Positions 20,988-33,543 of a stretch of 38,985 nt of DNA are shown here, in pieces. The notes below the pieces were generated by a model. That model had not been told where the DNA came from. It ran no database searches and was given only the letters and a program-made list of their open reading frames with translations. The first letter of the stretch is position 1, and every line of letters starts with the position of its first letter. The translations under genes and the position numbers were made by a program. Origin of the DNA: Seison nebaliae. Taxonomy: Eukaryota > Rotifera > Pararotatoria > Seisonacea > Seisonidae. The stretch lies in contig JALJEE010001300.1 of the NCBI GenBank assembly GCA_023231475.1, forward strand, positions 1-38,985, read 5' to 3'.

Positions 20988-23895
20988 TCAATAGAGATAG
21001 GGGAGAAGATAGATGAGAATGAAAGAGAAACGAACAAATCGATGCCATGTCAATCGAATGACGGGAGCAGTTGATGAATAAGAGTCATAATATTCCTCGT
21101 TCAGTTCGTAGAGCTCTTGTTGCTCCTCAATAAATTTCGTGTAGTTCACTAGGCCAATGTGAGTTTCTTCTTGACAGACATATCGATCATTCTTTAGGCA
21201 CTGTTGGTAGAGAGGCACGCTAGCTGGTCGTGGAAATATGATGATGATTGAGAAGATAATCGTCAGAACATAAAAGAGGAAGAACGTTCTATCTAATGTC
21301 AGTGCGACGATTTTCCATTCGGAAGCTATCCGATTTTTCACTTCCTGAATCTCTAACCGTTTTCTCGTTCGTCTCATATAATCTCGAATTTCTCGCAAAT
21401 CTTTCTCCATATTCTTCATGGAACATGTACATGTTCCCGGCATGGGAGGTATTCTTGCTGGTTTCGTCGGGAGTTGATGAGGATATGTCATTAAAGAATT
21501 CGTTTCCGTTAACAACCGTTTCTCATGACGATTACGTATATAATTCTTTGTCTTATTCATCAGACTTTTATTCGGTCTCAATGACGACACGGCGGTGACG
21601 GAGGGCGAACCGGTTGATGGTGTCACCGACATGTTAATCGAATGCGACGACGATTTATCGGGAAGTTTAGTGTCGATTGTTAGAGGTTTCGATGATAATT
21701 CCTGAATAGGAGAATGCATTGCAATTGGTGTTTGAAGATGTTTGGATGGAATGATTGGAGATGGATAATCCAAATCCGGTTCATTCATTTTCTCTGTAAA
21801 ATAGAAATAAGATAAACCATTATCATTACCATCAATTTGATCGGTATTCTGTTTGAAATGATTATATGATTGATTATCAGTGTGAGATAGATATTTCTTC
21901 CTAAGGCGTACTCGTTCACTTAAATAATTTCTCTTCAGTTGAGTATCTGATGGATCTTTATCGTACACGACATTATTTAGTTGGGGAGAGAATGGAGTCG
22001 AATAAGATGATTTTCCATCACAATTATTCTTATCAACCATCGACATGATACGTCTCTGTCCTAAATTGTTAATGGCAATTGTAGCAACGTTTCCTTGGAA
22101 TTTATTGTCACACTTCGTATGATTGGAAGTCGAAGAGAATCCATTTTGGTGTGGAGTCATTTGACGGTTCTTATTAGAACGGAAAGCAGAAGAAATGAAA
22201 TTATATTGACAATTATCATTCTTCCACGAGTTATCAATCGTCATACATTTGTTCGTTGTAGCTAACATTGATATCTTGCTCTTTTGATCAGGTTCGTTAT
22301 ATACTTGAATCAAGTCCGTTAAACTCTTGTTGTTACTTTTATTGGGGGGTTTCGCCGAAGCGTTTATCATTTCGACGGTGGACGTGGTCGGTTTGAGAAG
22401 GATCTCTTGGTCTCCAGCGAAAGAAAACCTTTCGAGTGGTTTCTTCTCGACAACTCTCTCCATTTCTCTTCCATCATCCACATTTCTCTTTCCACTCGTC
22501 ACACTGGTTGTCGTATTGTTGGGTGATGGTGAGACGGATGGTTGAGGGACGATAGGTCGTATGGTACTGGAGACGGAACCCCAATTCATACAATAGACAT
22601 GGGCGAGAAAATGGATGAAGATCTATTAACAAATCATCAAACAACATGAAAAGTAAGAATTGTGTGAAACTTTCCGAACCCAAATTGGTGCACGGCCACG
22701 TTTATCTCCTCGAAGGTAAATATTTACAATAATCGTACAGAAGAATGTGGACGCGGCAATGAGGATCATATTGGCACAATAATAGGCTCCTATACAATTT
22801 GGGATTTGATTGAGATTACGATGGAACAATCTAACCTAGCATTGGTATTTGAGAAGAAGCTGGTGGTGTCGAATCGGAGAGAAGTATTAACAGAAGGAAA
22901 AATGCAACAAAAATGTCCATTCCTGTCAAAGAAAATTATATATTTGTTTTTCATAAATTTCAAATAAACCTAATGTCAATTTAGATGGCGATTCAGGCGG
23001 TAACCAAAAGAGAACCAATGTTAGTGAAGATAAGAGAACACATGGCAGAACTAAAAGGTAATTGTAGAAGCCACCCTGACGCTTCAAAAAGATGTAATAA
23101 GACAAATCCGGAAAGGGAGTACTGCAACAATCATATCGGAATACTGACCGAAATCCTGGTGCCATTACAATGATCCATTCGTTGTTGGGGATGTAAGTTT
23201 GGAAGTTGATGGCTTCTTCAGTGTCGGGATCGAATTCTAAATCCAGATGTAATCCGTCATATGTCCATGAACCGAATTTCAATTTGCACACTTGTTCGTC
23301 ATATGGAAAGGATTTGATGTTGATATTACATGTACTCTTCACAATCGTTTGGGGTAGCCAAAGAACACTACCGTTAAATTCGATAACAGCGAGACATGGA
23401 CGTTTCTCTTCTATTCGAGTATCAGCGCTATATATTTTTCATGGAATTATTTCTGGAGGATAATAATAACTAACTGATTATACAGAACTATGTCTGGTGT
23501 CCAGATATGTTCTGGAGGGATCCGTACGCTAGTAATATTGCCATAATGTGAAGGATTCCATGCTAGATGGAAATCGATCCATTTCTTTATATTTCAATTA
23601 ACACTTTAAATTTTACAAGAACGAGAATTCAACTAACATACGTTATCCACATGTTTGTGGTGAGGACTTGATTCTTTTCATCCAGATCGAGAAGTTGAGA
23701 TAAGGATAAACCGAAGAAAACAGTAATCACGTCATCTTGCCGTTTGACCGGGCGTCCCCATTTGACAGGATATCGACTGAGCAGTGTGTCGATTAATCGC
23801 TTCTCGTTACTCATCTTCTTCAACGACGAGTCGAGAGATTGCATTGTATCAAAAACGAACAGGATAATCAGAATGAATATTCTTATACAAATCAT
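20988..23895 (-). CDS. Nicotinic acetylcholine receptor, alpha-type subunit (divergent)
   Basis: Six exons encode 888 residues: 23895-23638, 23584-23475, 23427-22970, 22922-22836, 22789-22671, 22622-20988. Order: signal peptide (about 1-20); loop D region [15 protein letters not shown]; loop [10 protein letters not shown]; Cys-loop C156-C170 with SFPYDEQVC; loop C YDCC, the vicinal cysteines C223-C224 that define alpha subunits; TM1 ([12 protein letters not shown]); TM2 (about 274-293); TM3 (306-328); then a cytoplasmic loop of about 450 residues, far longer than usual; and TM4 (about 783-806). The protein does not stop after TM4 but runs 78 residues further and ends in a second hydrophobic stretch. 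The protein is a ligand-gated cation-channel subunit of pentamers at synapses or muscle. Pore-lining residues are atypical (see findings). Introns are 46-53 bp and all five start GTT. Family sure; orthologue group not. Confidence 0.9.
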
Positions 23896-23901
23896 TGCCA
23901 A

Positions 23902-23917
23902 CTGACGTTTCCGTCAG
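23902..23917. promoter_or_regulatory. TGACG...CGTCA inverted repeat just before the receptor start codon
   Basis: CTGACG-TTTC-CGTCAG forms a perfect 6-bp stem with a 4-base loop. It begins seven bases upstream of the ATG on the minus strand. It could be a 5'-UTR hairpin limiting translation or two inverted CRE half-sites. Function is inferred only. Confidence 0.3.
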
Positions 23918-24508
23918 ATTGTCAGTCTATTGCATGAATTCGATCTCATATGGACTCCTACATCATGTTCTCTCCGCCATGTCATTTGTGGAGATGCTGC
24001 AGATGTGTCATTCTTTATCAAGCACACTCTAACAATGGGAGTTGGAAAAAGAATTCGTCAATTTAAAAGTTTTCTTAAATTACGTCGGAAATATTTTATC
24101 AATGTCTATTCGACTTCTGCTTGTTGAATTGGAATGAATTCAAAATTCAGTCAGTTCGCCCAAAAATACAAGTTCATGTACAAAAATATAAATGAAGAAA
24201 ATTATAGTTTCATTCGAAAAACTTTTTAGATGTAAACTAATCAGAAAGAATAGATTAGTCGATGTTTCCTTAATTCGTTAACGACCACATGCGATCTATA
24301 GAGAGTTGAACTAATGAAAACATTTGGTGAGTAGTTTGCCATTGACTGAGAACCGATATGATGTAACTGTATTCATGCAACATAATTACATAAATGAAGC
24401 GCTATATATTATCAGGTGGATTTTAAGGAAATCTTTCTTCTAGTTACATATACATCCATCTCAGATTTGTCCTCCCCCCACTACTCCTTCATGTACGTGC
24501 GAATTTAA

Positions 24509-24610
24509 CTCGGTGTGCATGTGTGTGTATATATGTGTATATTCGTTTGTTATTTGTGTGTTTGTGTGTTTGTGTGTGTGTGCTTGTGTGTGTCTGTGTG
24601 TGTGTGCGAG
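24509..24610. repeat. GT-rich microsatellite
   Basis: Imperfect (GT)n with interspersed TTT and ATAT, about 100 bases. The cysteine/valine-rich peptides it encodes are artefacts. Confidence 0.8.
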
Positions 24611-27600
24611 TCATCTAGTGTGAGTATACGAGTTGCCAATGCACTATGGGTGCTCGTGCAAGCTCAAGTCCATATTAGATGTGATGTGATTATATGATTT
24701 GGGTGCCTCGTAACAAAATCGTTCCGTATACACATATGACTTTTTGATTTGTTGGTACACCCTCAAATAATTGGACGTAGTAACAGAAGCAGCATATCTG
24801 GAATATACATTGAACGTAGTCTGCATAATATACTTCATTAAGCAATCTACCAGAATTTTCATGCACAGTTTGAAGACTGCTTCTCCTAATCACTATTTAA
24901 TAAAGCATGACAAGCAGGAAAGTAACTTCATCGACAAAAGTTAATGGAAAGCCATGGTCTCAGTTTCTTTCATTGGAAAACACACGTTCGTTAAACTATT
25001 ATCAATTCTAATTATGAGAAAAAACATGATACGATACCTCTGCGTCTGTTTGAAGTAGTCGACGAAAATGGAAATATTCACTTCAAACTCTACCTTACGA
25101 CTTGTGTGAAACGAAGTGAAATGCAAAACCTTACATTAATGGAAATTCCGAATCATATCTTCTCTGGAAGAAGAGTCTGCTAATGTTATTAATGATAAGG
25201 GAAAGCCTCTAAAAATTAACATGATTATATTTGATTTTGAACGCCATAACGTCTAAACAATTCCTTTCTTCTCTGATCTTTTATTGTAAATGAGAATTTA
25301 TGAGATTATGAAATGGAAATAGTAAAATTTAACGAATTAATGAAAATATTTCCGATCTGATATTGAAGAAGTTTCGTCTCAAAAAATTGATTTTCTACCG
25401 TTCTCATGAAAAGAAGAAGAATTGGAAACTAAGAACATGAAAATGAATCATTTTCTATTTTTCTGCGAACCATCTCATTCTCTCACCTATGATGAGTTTC
25501 CGTTATTCTCTGCCCTCTAATACATAAATTCTTATCAATATTAATGACGAAATATTGTTAAACGGAATCTTCATTCCTTTCTTAATTTCCAGTTAATTAA
25601 AGAAAGGTTCATTCCAAAACATTAATGTCAATAAGATCCGTAACGACAACATAAAATTAATAGAACATTCGCTCCTTGACAAATGGGAAGGTGGAAAGAT
25701 TGATGTGGAATTTGCAAATTCCGAACGAATGTGCAAGAGTCGAACTGAAGTTGAGGTGAAATGGTGGTGGGGAGTAGGTTAGAGTTCAGAAACATTATCC
25801 GAAGTAATGTCAATATTTCCTTGAGAGGAGAAGGATGTTGAATTCATATCATATATCTTTGGTATCCCCTCGACAAATGACGATGGAGTTATGAGAAGAA
25901 GAGTGAGATGAAAGAGTGATGACGAAACTGGAATTGTCGAGTTATACATATCCGATTCATTCTCCCATAATATCAACACATTCAATTATTAAGATTTCCT
26001 ATTTTCTTTTTCATTCTCTTCCTTTATTACACATTCCATGATAACCTTATATTTGGTTGCTTCTACGCAACTCGACTTACTGTTGTCGATTAAGCTTAAT
26101 TACTGTTTGTTGTCTTCATTCCTAAATCAATGAGATCACATGGATTGTGTGGAGGATTTATTTTATATGTTCCGATTAAGAAATGGGATGAAAGATTCAT
26201 AATAAAATTACTTAATCATCATCATCAACATCTCGTCATCGAGGCGCCATCAGTGAAATGTGACTTCAATCGATTGTTATTGTCATCATGATTCATATAC
26301 TTTATTTCTTCATCTTCTTCTTCTAGTTTAATTTAATTATTAATTAAGGGAAATAATTCGATTTGGATTTGGAGAGTAGCAATACAGAATTCTCCTCACC
26401 ATTACCATCCACCATCTAAATTAGCACTATCAACAAAAAGAGAAAAAGGAGTTGATGATCTTGTAAAGTTTAAGATAGCAGTTGGAAATTACCGTCCATC
26501 TATTTCGCGTATGGATAAGCGATTCGAGTATGAAAGTATGAGGAGGATGATGACATCGACGAAATGACCGAATATAATTCGATTAAACAAAATTGGAAAA
26601 TGCTCGTCGCGGTATAGATGGTGTGGAGAATGGAAGAGCAGGAATAGTTACTGCCACTAAATGAGTATTTAGGTGTGATTCTCATGCTTCTCACACATTC
26701 GGTTGACGCACATGCATGATATGAATCCGTCGTGAGACCGATGTGTATTAGTGGGAGAAGTACTATAGGAATTTTGCGGTTGAAGTACTGTTACTCCTGT
26801 AATCGTATATCACTCCAACTCAACAAAGCATATGGACGACCATCGTAATAGGATTGTGTAAATCGATGGGGAATGTGGATTTTGATTAATATTCGCAAAT
26901 CGGTAACGATAATCAAGAATACGAATCTCGCCCAGCGTAATCGGAGGAAAAGAAGAATTTTGCTGCATTACTCCAATTTTTGTCTTATTGTTGGAGGGTA
27001 TAAGTGTTGACAATTAATTGTCGAGTTACTCAACAACTTTTTTGCTCGCCGAACTCGACAAGGAAGCGAATTATAAAAGAGTTGGGGGAGATAATAACGT
27101 AAAGTACGAACGAAAAATAGAGAATAGAATGTGATATGGGAAAATGATATTTCCACAATAATTCTCATGTAATCACTCTAATGGATCATGTTAATACATC
27201 GACATCATACCATGTACGAGAGTGATCAAGTTGATTGGAATTGGAAAGAAAGAAAGAAAGAAAGTTGGTCTCTCTCGTCGAACGGATCGATCTCTTTATC
27301 TTTCCACTTCTGATTTTTCATATTTGTCGATCAATCTCCATATAATTCGGAGTAGATTCTTTCTGGAATATTTAAGTTTGGAAGAATTTAATTACAATAA
27401 ATAATAAATTACATATGGAAATTCAAGGGAGGAGAAGATGATCATTTTCCAACCAACTTAAACATTCACTCAGACGTGCATACTCAATCGAGATTAATGA
27501 AATATTGATTGGAATATGTTAATATTCACATTTGCCATTTATGTACCGTTCTTCCAATATACATCAAATCAGGGAGAAGCAGAATACAAATTCGGTTTCT

Positions 27601-28157
27601 TACCAATACCTACTCCAATAACTTACCTTGCAACCTGAACGAAATTAGACAAAAAACATTTCTGCAGTACTTTCATTCTTTCGACCAAATGATTAACCTT
27701 TATTTTCTTTATATTTACCTTCGTCAATCGATAAACATCAACATCTTTTATTGATCCTTCTTCCGTTATTTTTTTCATTAACTAGTTCCTATTCACCTTC
27801 ACGCCATTGTAGATGATATCATCGATTTGTTTAGATACTTTCAACTGACATCGAATATTCTCAACAGTATCTCATGTCGACGGGGATGTGTGTCGACAAG
27901 ATTCTCTAACGATAACATTAGTCGTTATTTAACAGATTTGAATGGAAAGGATAGAAGAGATTGAATAGATTCAGTGACCATGTTAAATTGATATATGGAA
28001 TGAGAAGGAACATGACGGAATGATATTCCTTATAATAATTGATATAATATGAGACACGGAAGTAATAAAAATGATGTTATTGAGACTTATAATTTCATGA
28101 GAGGAAAGAAAAGTTTCCAACATTCAGTTCATCGAACCGAAAGAAGAAGAAGAGGAA

Positions 28158-28186
28158 GATGATGATGATGATGATGATGATGATGA
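28158..28186. repeat. (GAT)n triplet microsatellite
   Basis: About nine tandem GAT triplets within a GAA/GAG-rich purine stretch starting near 28141. Confidence 0.85.
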
Positions 28187-30604
28187 AAGAGAAGAAGATT
28201 AGTGATGGAGAGAATGAGATATTATTATCAGTGGTCAGCATGAAATGGAATTAAGGATGAATGATAGAAGAATGATTAGAATGCCATTGATTCGTAGTAA
28301 ATGGAGAATTATCAAATTTGGGGTGTTATGTTAATATCTGTTTACTTTCGGAATTCCCTATGAATAATATTCGTTAGTTTGAGAATAGAAAAGATTCGTT
28401 GGGGTACATCAATTGCAATTGAATAAATAACAATAAAGTAGATGATATTGATGTTGAATTTATTCAATTAAAATAATGATGGAATGCATGAATAGAAGAG
28501 ACAGCGTAAAAAATGTTTGAATTACATTTCATCCCTCTCATCGACGACGACGACAACGACGACTACTAATATCTATTACCACTACTCTCGTAGACTACTA
28601 CCGTCTGGTGGTAGTAGTGACGATATGCATAACATGTCAAATCAATAATTATCGATTGAGGATATCACATTCCAATAATTGTCCAATTGTTAGATCTGGT
28701 AACGATGATGGTGTCATCGAATATATGCCACAAAGAATGAGAAGTATTCAAGTTCCTTTCTTTCCAAATGACTCTTTTATCTATTCTCTCTTCTGTCTCC
28801 CCTTTGGAGTTATCAATCCTGGAATTCCACGTTCTTTTCTTCCTTCACCGTCAAATACATATTATTCGAATTCGAATTTTCTTGTTCGAGAACCACATCA
28901 TAATATGTATCTCTTCTATTCCAACTAAACGAATTACAGAGAATCAATAAATTATCTTCTCAGTTGAAGGAAGATGATGTTTTGGATGAATATGAAATAA
29001 TATTAGTATTCCTCATTTTTCATCTCCTAATCCACTCTATATATTTAGTTCGACTAGTAATTAATTGGGGACTAATTGATTCGACTTACTTACCTGAAAG
29101 TTAAATGGAGATAGGTATGTATAAATAAATTTTTTTTTGTGAAACATTTCCATTTGATATGCATATGGGATGAATGGTTACTACGATTGGCAGTTCATTT
29201 CGAGAGAGATATTGATTGATGTAACATGCATGAATATTCAACAATAAAACAATACAAATCAACTGATATGTGTTCGATATTCCGATATGGATAGATGATG
29301 TTCCATTGGAAATTGAAGAAATAGTCGATCGATTTATATACGAACCGTCTGGATGAATGGGAGAAGAAGTAGTGGATTGAATGTTAGATGGGATGGGATG
29401 ATCGAGTGGGAGAGTGGTAAAAGAGAAGGTAAAGCAGATTGGGTGAACGTCAAGTTGATGGTAATTCGAATGGAAGAAAGTTTAATTGAACGAAGAAAAG
29501 TTGATAAAAAGTGGCGAGTGAGCATGAGAGAATTTATAATTTGTAATATGAATTAATGTAAATACATCTGAATAAATAAATGGGAGGAATATATGGGAAA
29601 ACGATAATAATGTTTTACAGTCTGGATCATTCGTCGATGATAAAAGAAGATATTAAGCAATTAGACTTGAGTGAACATTGCCGTGCATCTGATGATTCAA
29701 GATGAAGTTGAGAGGAATTAAGAAAATATTCTTAATCAATATCTCTTCATGTACTTCATGAAATGTATGGAGAAGTAGCTAACTATACATCGATTTAACG
29801 ATCGATTTGAACCATCGTATTACAATTGCATAAGAACACAATGCATCATTCCAATCCTTCACTCTTTCATTCTTTTCCATTTAATTTCAATTTATTATTG
29901 GAAGAAATCGATTTCTTCAATCCTTCATCATCAACAACAACAACAACAACATCAATATTGTTGATTGTTAAATGAATAAGTCTGGAAGACGAGATGAGTG
30001 AAGGCGAAACGATAAATGTTAGTGCTTAAACATGAAAATCAGTTTATTGGAAAAGAAAGAGAAATCAATTGGAATCAGATTTTCTCAATGAATCAATGAA
30101 GTGATATTGACATGAGATTATGGAATAATATTGGAGATGAGTGATATCATCAAACCGACGAAATATGATTTGAGTTTAGTGTGGGAAATTGAGGAGAATG
30201 GGTGAAAAGAATGAGAACAATAACGATGGCAAAAGTGAGAATGGTCATGATGCTGCCGATGTTAATGTGGGAGATGTTCGGCAGTGGAATACCGAAGGAA
30301 TGATGGCACATGAAAGGAAAGAAAAGATGAAGAATAAGGATGCTGTCATTAATGTTACTGATAATTGTCATTATGATTATCGGCGGGCAATAGATGCACG
30401 TCATATAACCGGTTGGTGATAATGCAGAAAAGCTTGTTCTACTTTATTCATTCATGCACTCATTCATTCAATCATTCATTTCGTTCATTTATACATTCAA
30501 TTCTTTCGTCTTCGTCAATCCCTGTAGTCGATTTTTTATTGCATTGTTCATCCGTCTATCTATCTATCCATCCATCCATCTATCTACTTTCTATCTTCTT
30601 CTAC

Positions 30605-30645
30605 TTTTTCTTCTTCTTCTTCTTCTACTTCTTCTTCTTGTTTTC
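30605..30645. repeat. (TTC)n triplet microsatellite
   Basis: Tandem TTC with occasional TAC, following short ATTC and CTAT/CATC tandem runs at about 30447-30590. The whole 30440-30650 stretch is simple sequence. Confidence 0.8.
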
Positions 30646-30759
30646 ATTTTTCTAAGTAGATTGTCCGGTGTGTCTGTATACAACAAACTCCTGTTGTTAT
30701 GCTTAATTTTTCCATTTCTATTATCATCCTTTCATCGAGGAATTATTAATAATCGTAAT

Positions 30760-30895
30760 GATCATCCTAATAACGATAATGATAATGATAATGACAATGG
30801 CGATAATGATGACTATAATGTTGATCACAATGACGACTATAAAGTTGATGGTAATGATCATCATTACGATTATGATGATGATAATGATGAAAAGT
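30760..30895. repeat. Degenerate GATAAT/GATGAT simple-sequence tract
   Basis: About 135 bases of GAT, AAT and GAC triplets in loosely tandem order. Frames through it encode Asp/Asn or Ile/Met runs and are not credible proteins. Confidence 0.7.
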
Positions 30896-33543
30896 GAAAT
30901 GATAACTAGGAAAGGAAGAAATTCTTTCTTGTCAATCGTTCAGCCAGTTCTCCAGTAGTATTACTGATTATCCACATTGACAATCACTTCGGAAGTTCCA
31001 TGCATATTAATCCAAGACAGTAGGAGGCCTTCAATAATTCATCCTCATCGTCTACCAATAATCTTCATATACTTCATCTTCTGTCGTCTGCATGTCAACT
31101 GCATCTACACTAACACACATCAACACCAATGCACTCACATACTATTATTCCATTACGTCGAATTCTTGTCTTCCTGATTATATAATCTCCTTCATTTCAT
31201 ATTACTCCACACCATTCACTCACAACCATTCGCACGGGGACGTGCACGCATATTATGGTGAATAATATTCTTTCATTTCATCCATTTAACTCTCACTTGT
31301 GATGATGCATTTCTACTTGTATATTAATACAATTTAATATCATCAACGTCTTCGTTTCATTAATTATCGTTTGTAAGATGTGCTCATGTATCATATGCTC
31401 ATCCTGCCCTCCAAAATATCCTTTCCGAACTGATTCCCATCAACTACTAAGAGGCAACATGATGCACATACTTATCCGACATACTTCCATCTCTCCATAA
31501 TCATCGATTCATCGATTCTACACATCCATATCCGTCTCGAGTATGTTGGACAGATCGAGTCGAGGAGACATGTCGTCAACGAATTCTCGACTTGTAAAAC
31601 AAAAACTCCTTACTAGACGAATCATATTGCGCATAATTTATTTCATTTATGTGTCGACAGTATTAGAATTTGAAGGAAACTTTCTTGCATCTTTTTTTTT
31701 CAACAAAATTATTCTCATTATGTCGACGACACAGAAACTTATCGATTTTCATATTAAATTGCTATTACTTTATTAAATGGATATTATTCATTGCCAATTC
31801 CATTATTACTGAAAATACTATGACAGTCATACTGAGCCCTCACTAATCCGTCAACTATTCCATGCAGTCACTTGTCTCATTAATGGAGAAAATGTATGAT
31901 AAATTCCATCAACCTAACTTTTCAACGAAATGATGTCCATTGTCATTCTTTCGACTCCTGATTATGTGACTTCTCATAAAATTCTTTTCCTCACCATCTC
32001 CCAACCGTCTTCTACTCCTCCCTAATAATAATTAGAAGACGACACATAAACAGAAGAGCAAAACTAAAATTGAACGGAAATTAAATCCAAGTTGGGACTG
32101 GTTGATCTTCTAACTACTAAGACAACTACTATTACCATTACTATTATACATATCCACTACACTCCCTAAATATTTCGCCAAACTGATAATATATCTGCTT
32201 TTTTTCCAATTCCCGTCTGCAACACTCAATACTTCTCACAATTGTTAACTGTTCCTTCCAATTGTTTCTCTTCTGTCCATGCTGCAATAATCAAAGGCCA
32301 TTCCCATTCCAACAGATTCACAACAGTTATTCATTCTCCAAATTTCCCATTAATGTTCTCCCATCGAACATTGACGAAAAGAATCATCTTAGATAATTCG
32401 TAATCGATTATACTTCATCGAAAAAGTGGTCGACAGGTTGTCGATCAGTTAATTTTCATCACTCCTCTATTTGTTCCCATTGAAAATTTGGTACAATGAA
32501 TTATGTATATTCTTCAATAACATTCTCTCTCGACCAATATTTTATTGATCATAATAATACTGAGAATATGAGTGAAACGATATTGATTGAAGCGGAGAAA
32601 AGGAAAACAGATTATTTTTGCGAGAAAAAGGTTGTGACAACCTACAGTTAGATCTTACTTTCCACATCATATTTGTTTTCATTTGTCCATTTTATCTACA
32701 ATTATTATATTAGTCGACAGAAAACTTCTTTTGTTCCACTCTTCTCATAAATCCGATATGGAGAATGTGGGAATAGTTGATTGATGGAAAACGAGTACGA
32801 TCAATGCTGCAAGTGATATGACGTATTTCTTCATGAATGTTTAACAGTCGACAATCCGAACGAGAATATGAAATCGTTTGTGTCGGATCATTGACTGAGA
32901 AAGAAAGAATGAACTAAAACTGAAAATGCCCCTGAGACAAATCGAATAAATCAACGGGGAGAATTATGAAAAGTTGAAGAATAATTTCAAACTTAAAATG
33001 CTTTGCATAAATCGGTCATAATTATAAGTCATTTTCGGACAATTAAAATCTTAGAATTGTTTCCATTTTGTCGTCTTATTTCCTTGTCAATTCTGAGCTC
33101 CTGGTGAAAAAGAATTGTATCGAATTATTATCCTCTCCATTTCCAGCTACATTATTTGAAAATTAAGTAAATACCATTCAAATAGCATTAATCGTAATCT
33201 ATCCTGGTTCAATGTCAGATAGAGAGAATAACGGAAGACAACTCTCTTAATAATAGTTTACATATCTTCCTTTATCATCATAATTGACGGAAAAAACGAA
33301 GAAAATTAACGAGAAAATCAAACAAATTTTTGATCAATTACTTCTAAAGAAATTTTTGTTTATTCATAAAATTTTATCACAAAATTAAGTAATTTTTTAG
33401 AAAATTGGAGAAAAAAGAAAAATGAGAGAAACGATATAAAAATACAATTTTATATTCTCTTAAATTAGTGATTTTGTGGAAGTAACATCGATTCGAATTT
33501 AATCTGATGAAAACACTTTGTTTGGCCAATGGTCGCATCTCCC

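Larger units (their letters stand above)
23918..33543. other. 9.6 kb region without a recognisable gene
   Basis: Both strands were read. Open frames are all short (under about 110 codons), do not join through plausible splice sites into a known protein, and match no family I recognise. The region holds GT-rich DNA (24509-24610), a GAT triplet run (28158-28186), CGA/CAA triplets (28543-28564, 29935-29951), TTC triplets (30605-30645) and a GATAAT-like stretch (30760-30895). It may contain long-range regulatory elements of the flanking receptor and peptidase genes, non-coding RNA, or fast-evolving small genes. The frame at 28608-28928 (+) has the most protein-like composition but no support. Confidence 0.5.

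Noticed and set aside
24515-24697. Cys/Val-rich small protein
   Set aside because: Encoded by a GT microsatellite; an artefact of simple sequence.
24644-24893. Minus-strand frames resembling a transposon remnant
   Set aside because: The frames (about 70 codons) gave no transposase or polymerase motif, and no terminal repeats were seen.
28608-28928. 106-codon frame in the gene desert
   Set aside because: Protein-like composition, but no recognised motif, no codon bias like the real genes and no spliced neighbours. Kept only as a note in the desert entry.
30413-30897. Two overlapping frames with Ser/His and Asp/Asn runs
   Set aside because: Both are produced by tandem ATTC, CTAT, TTC and GAT repeats.
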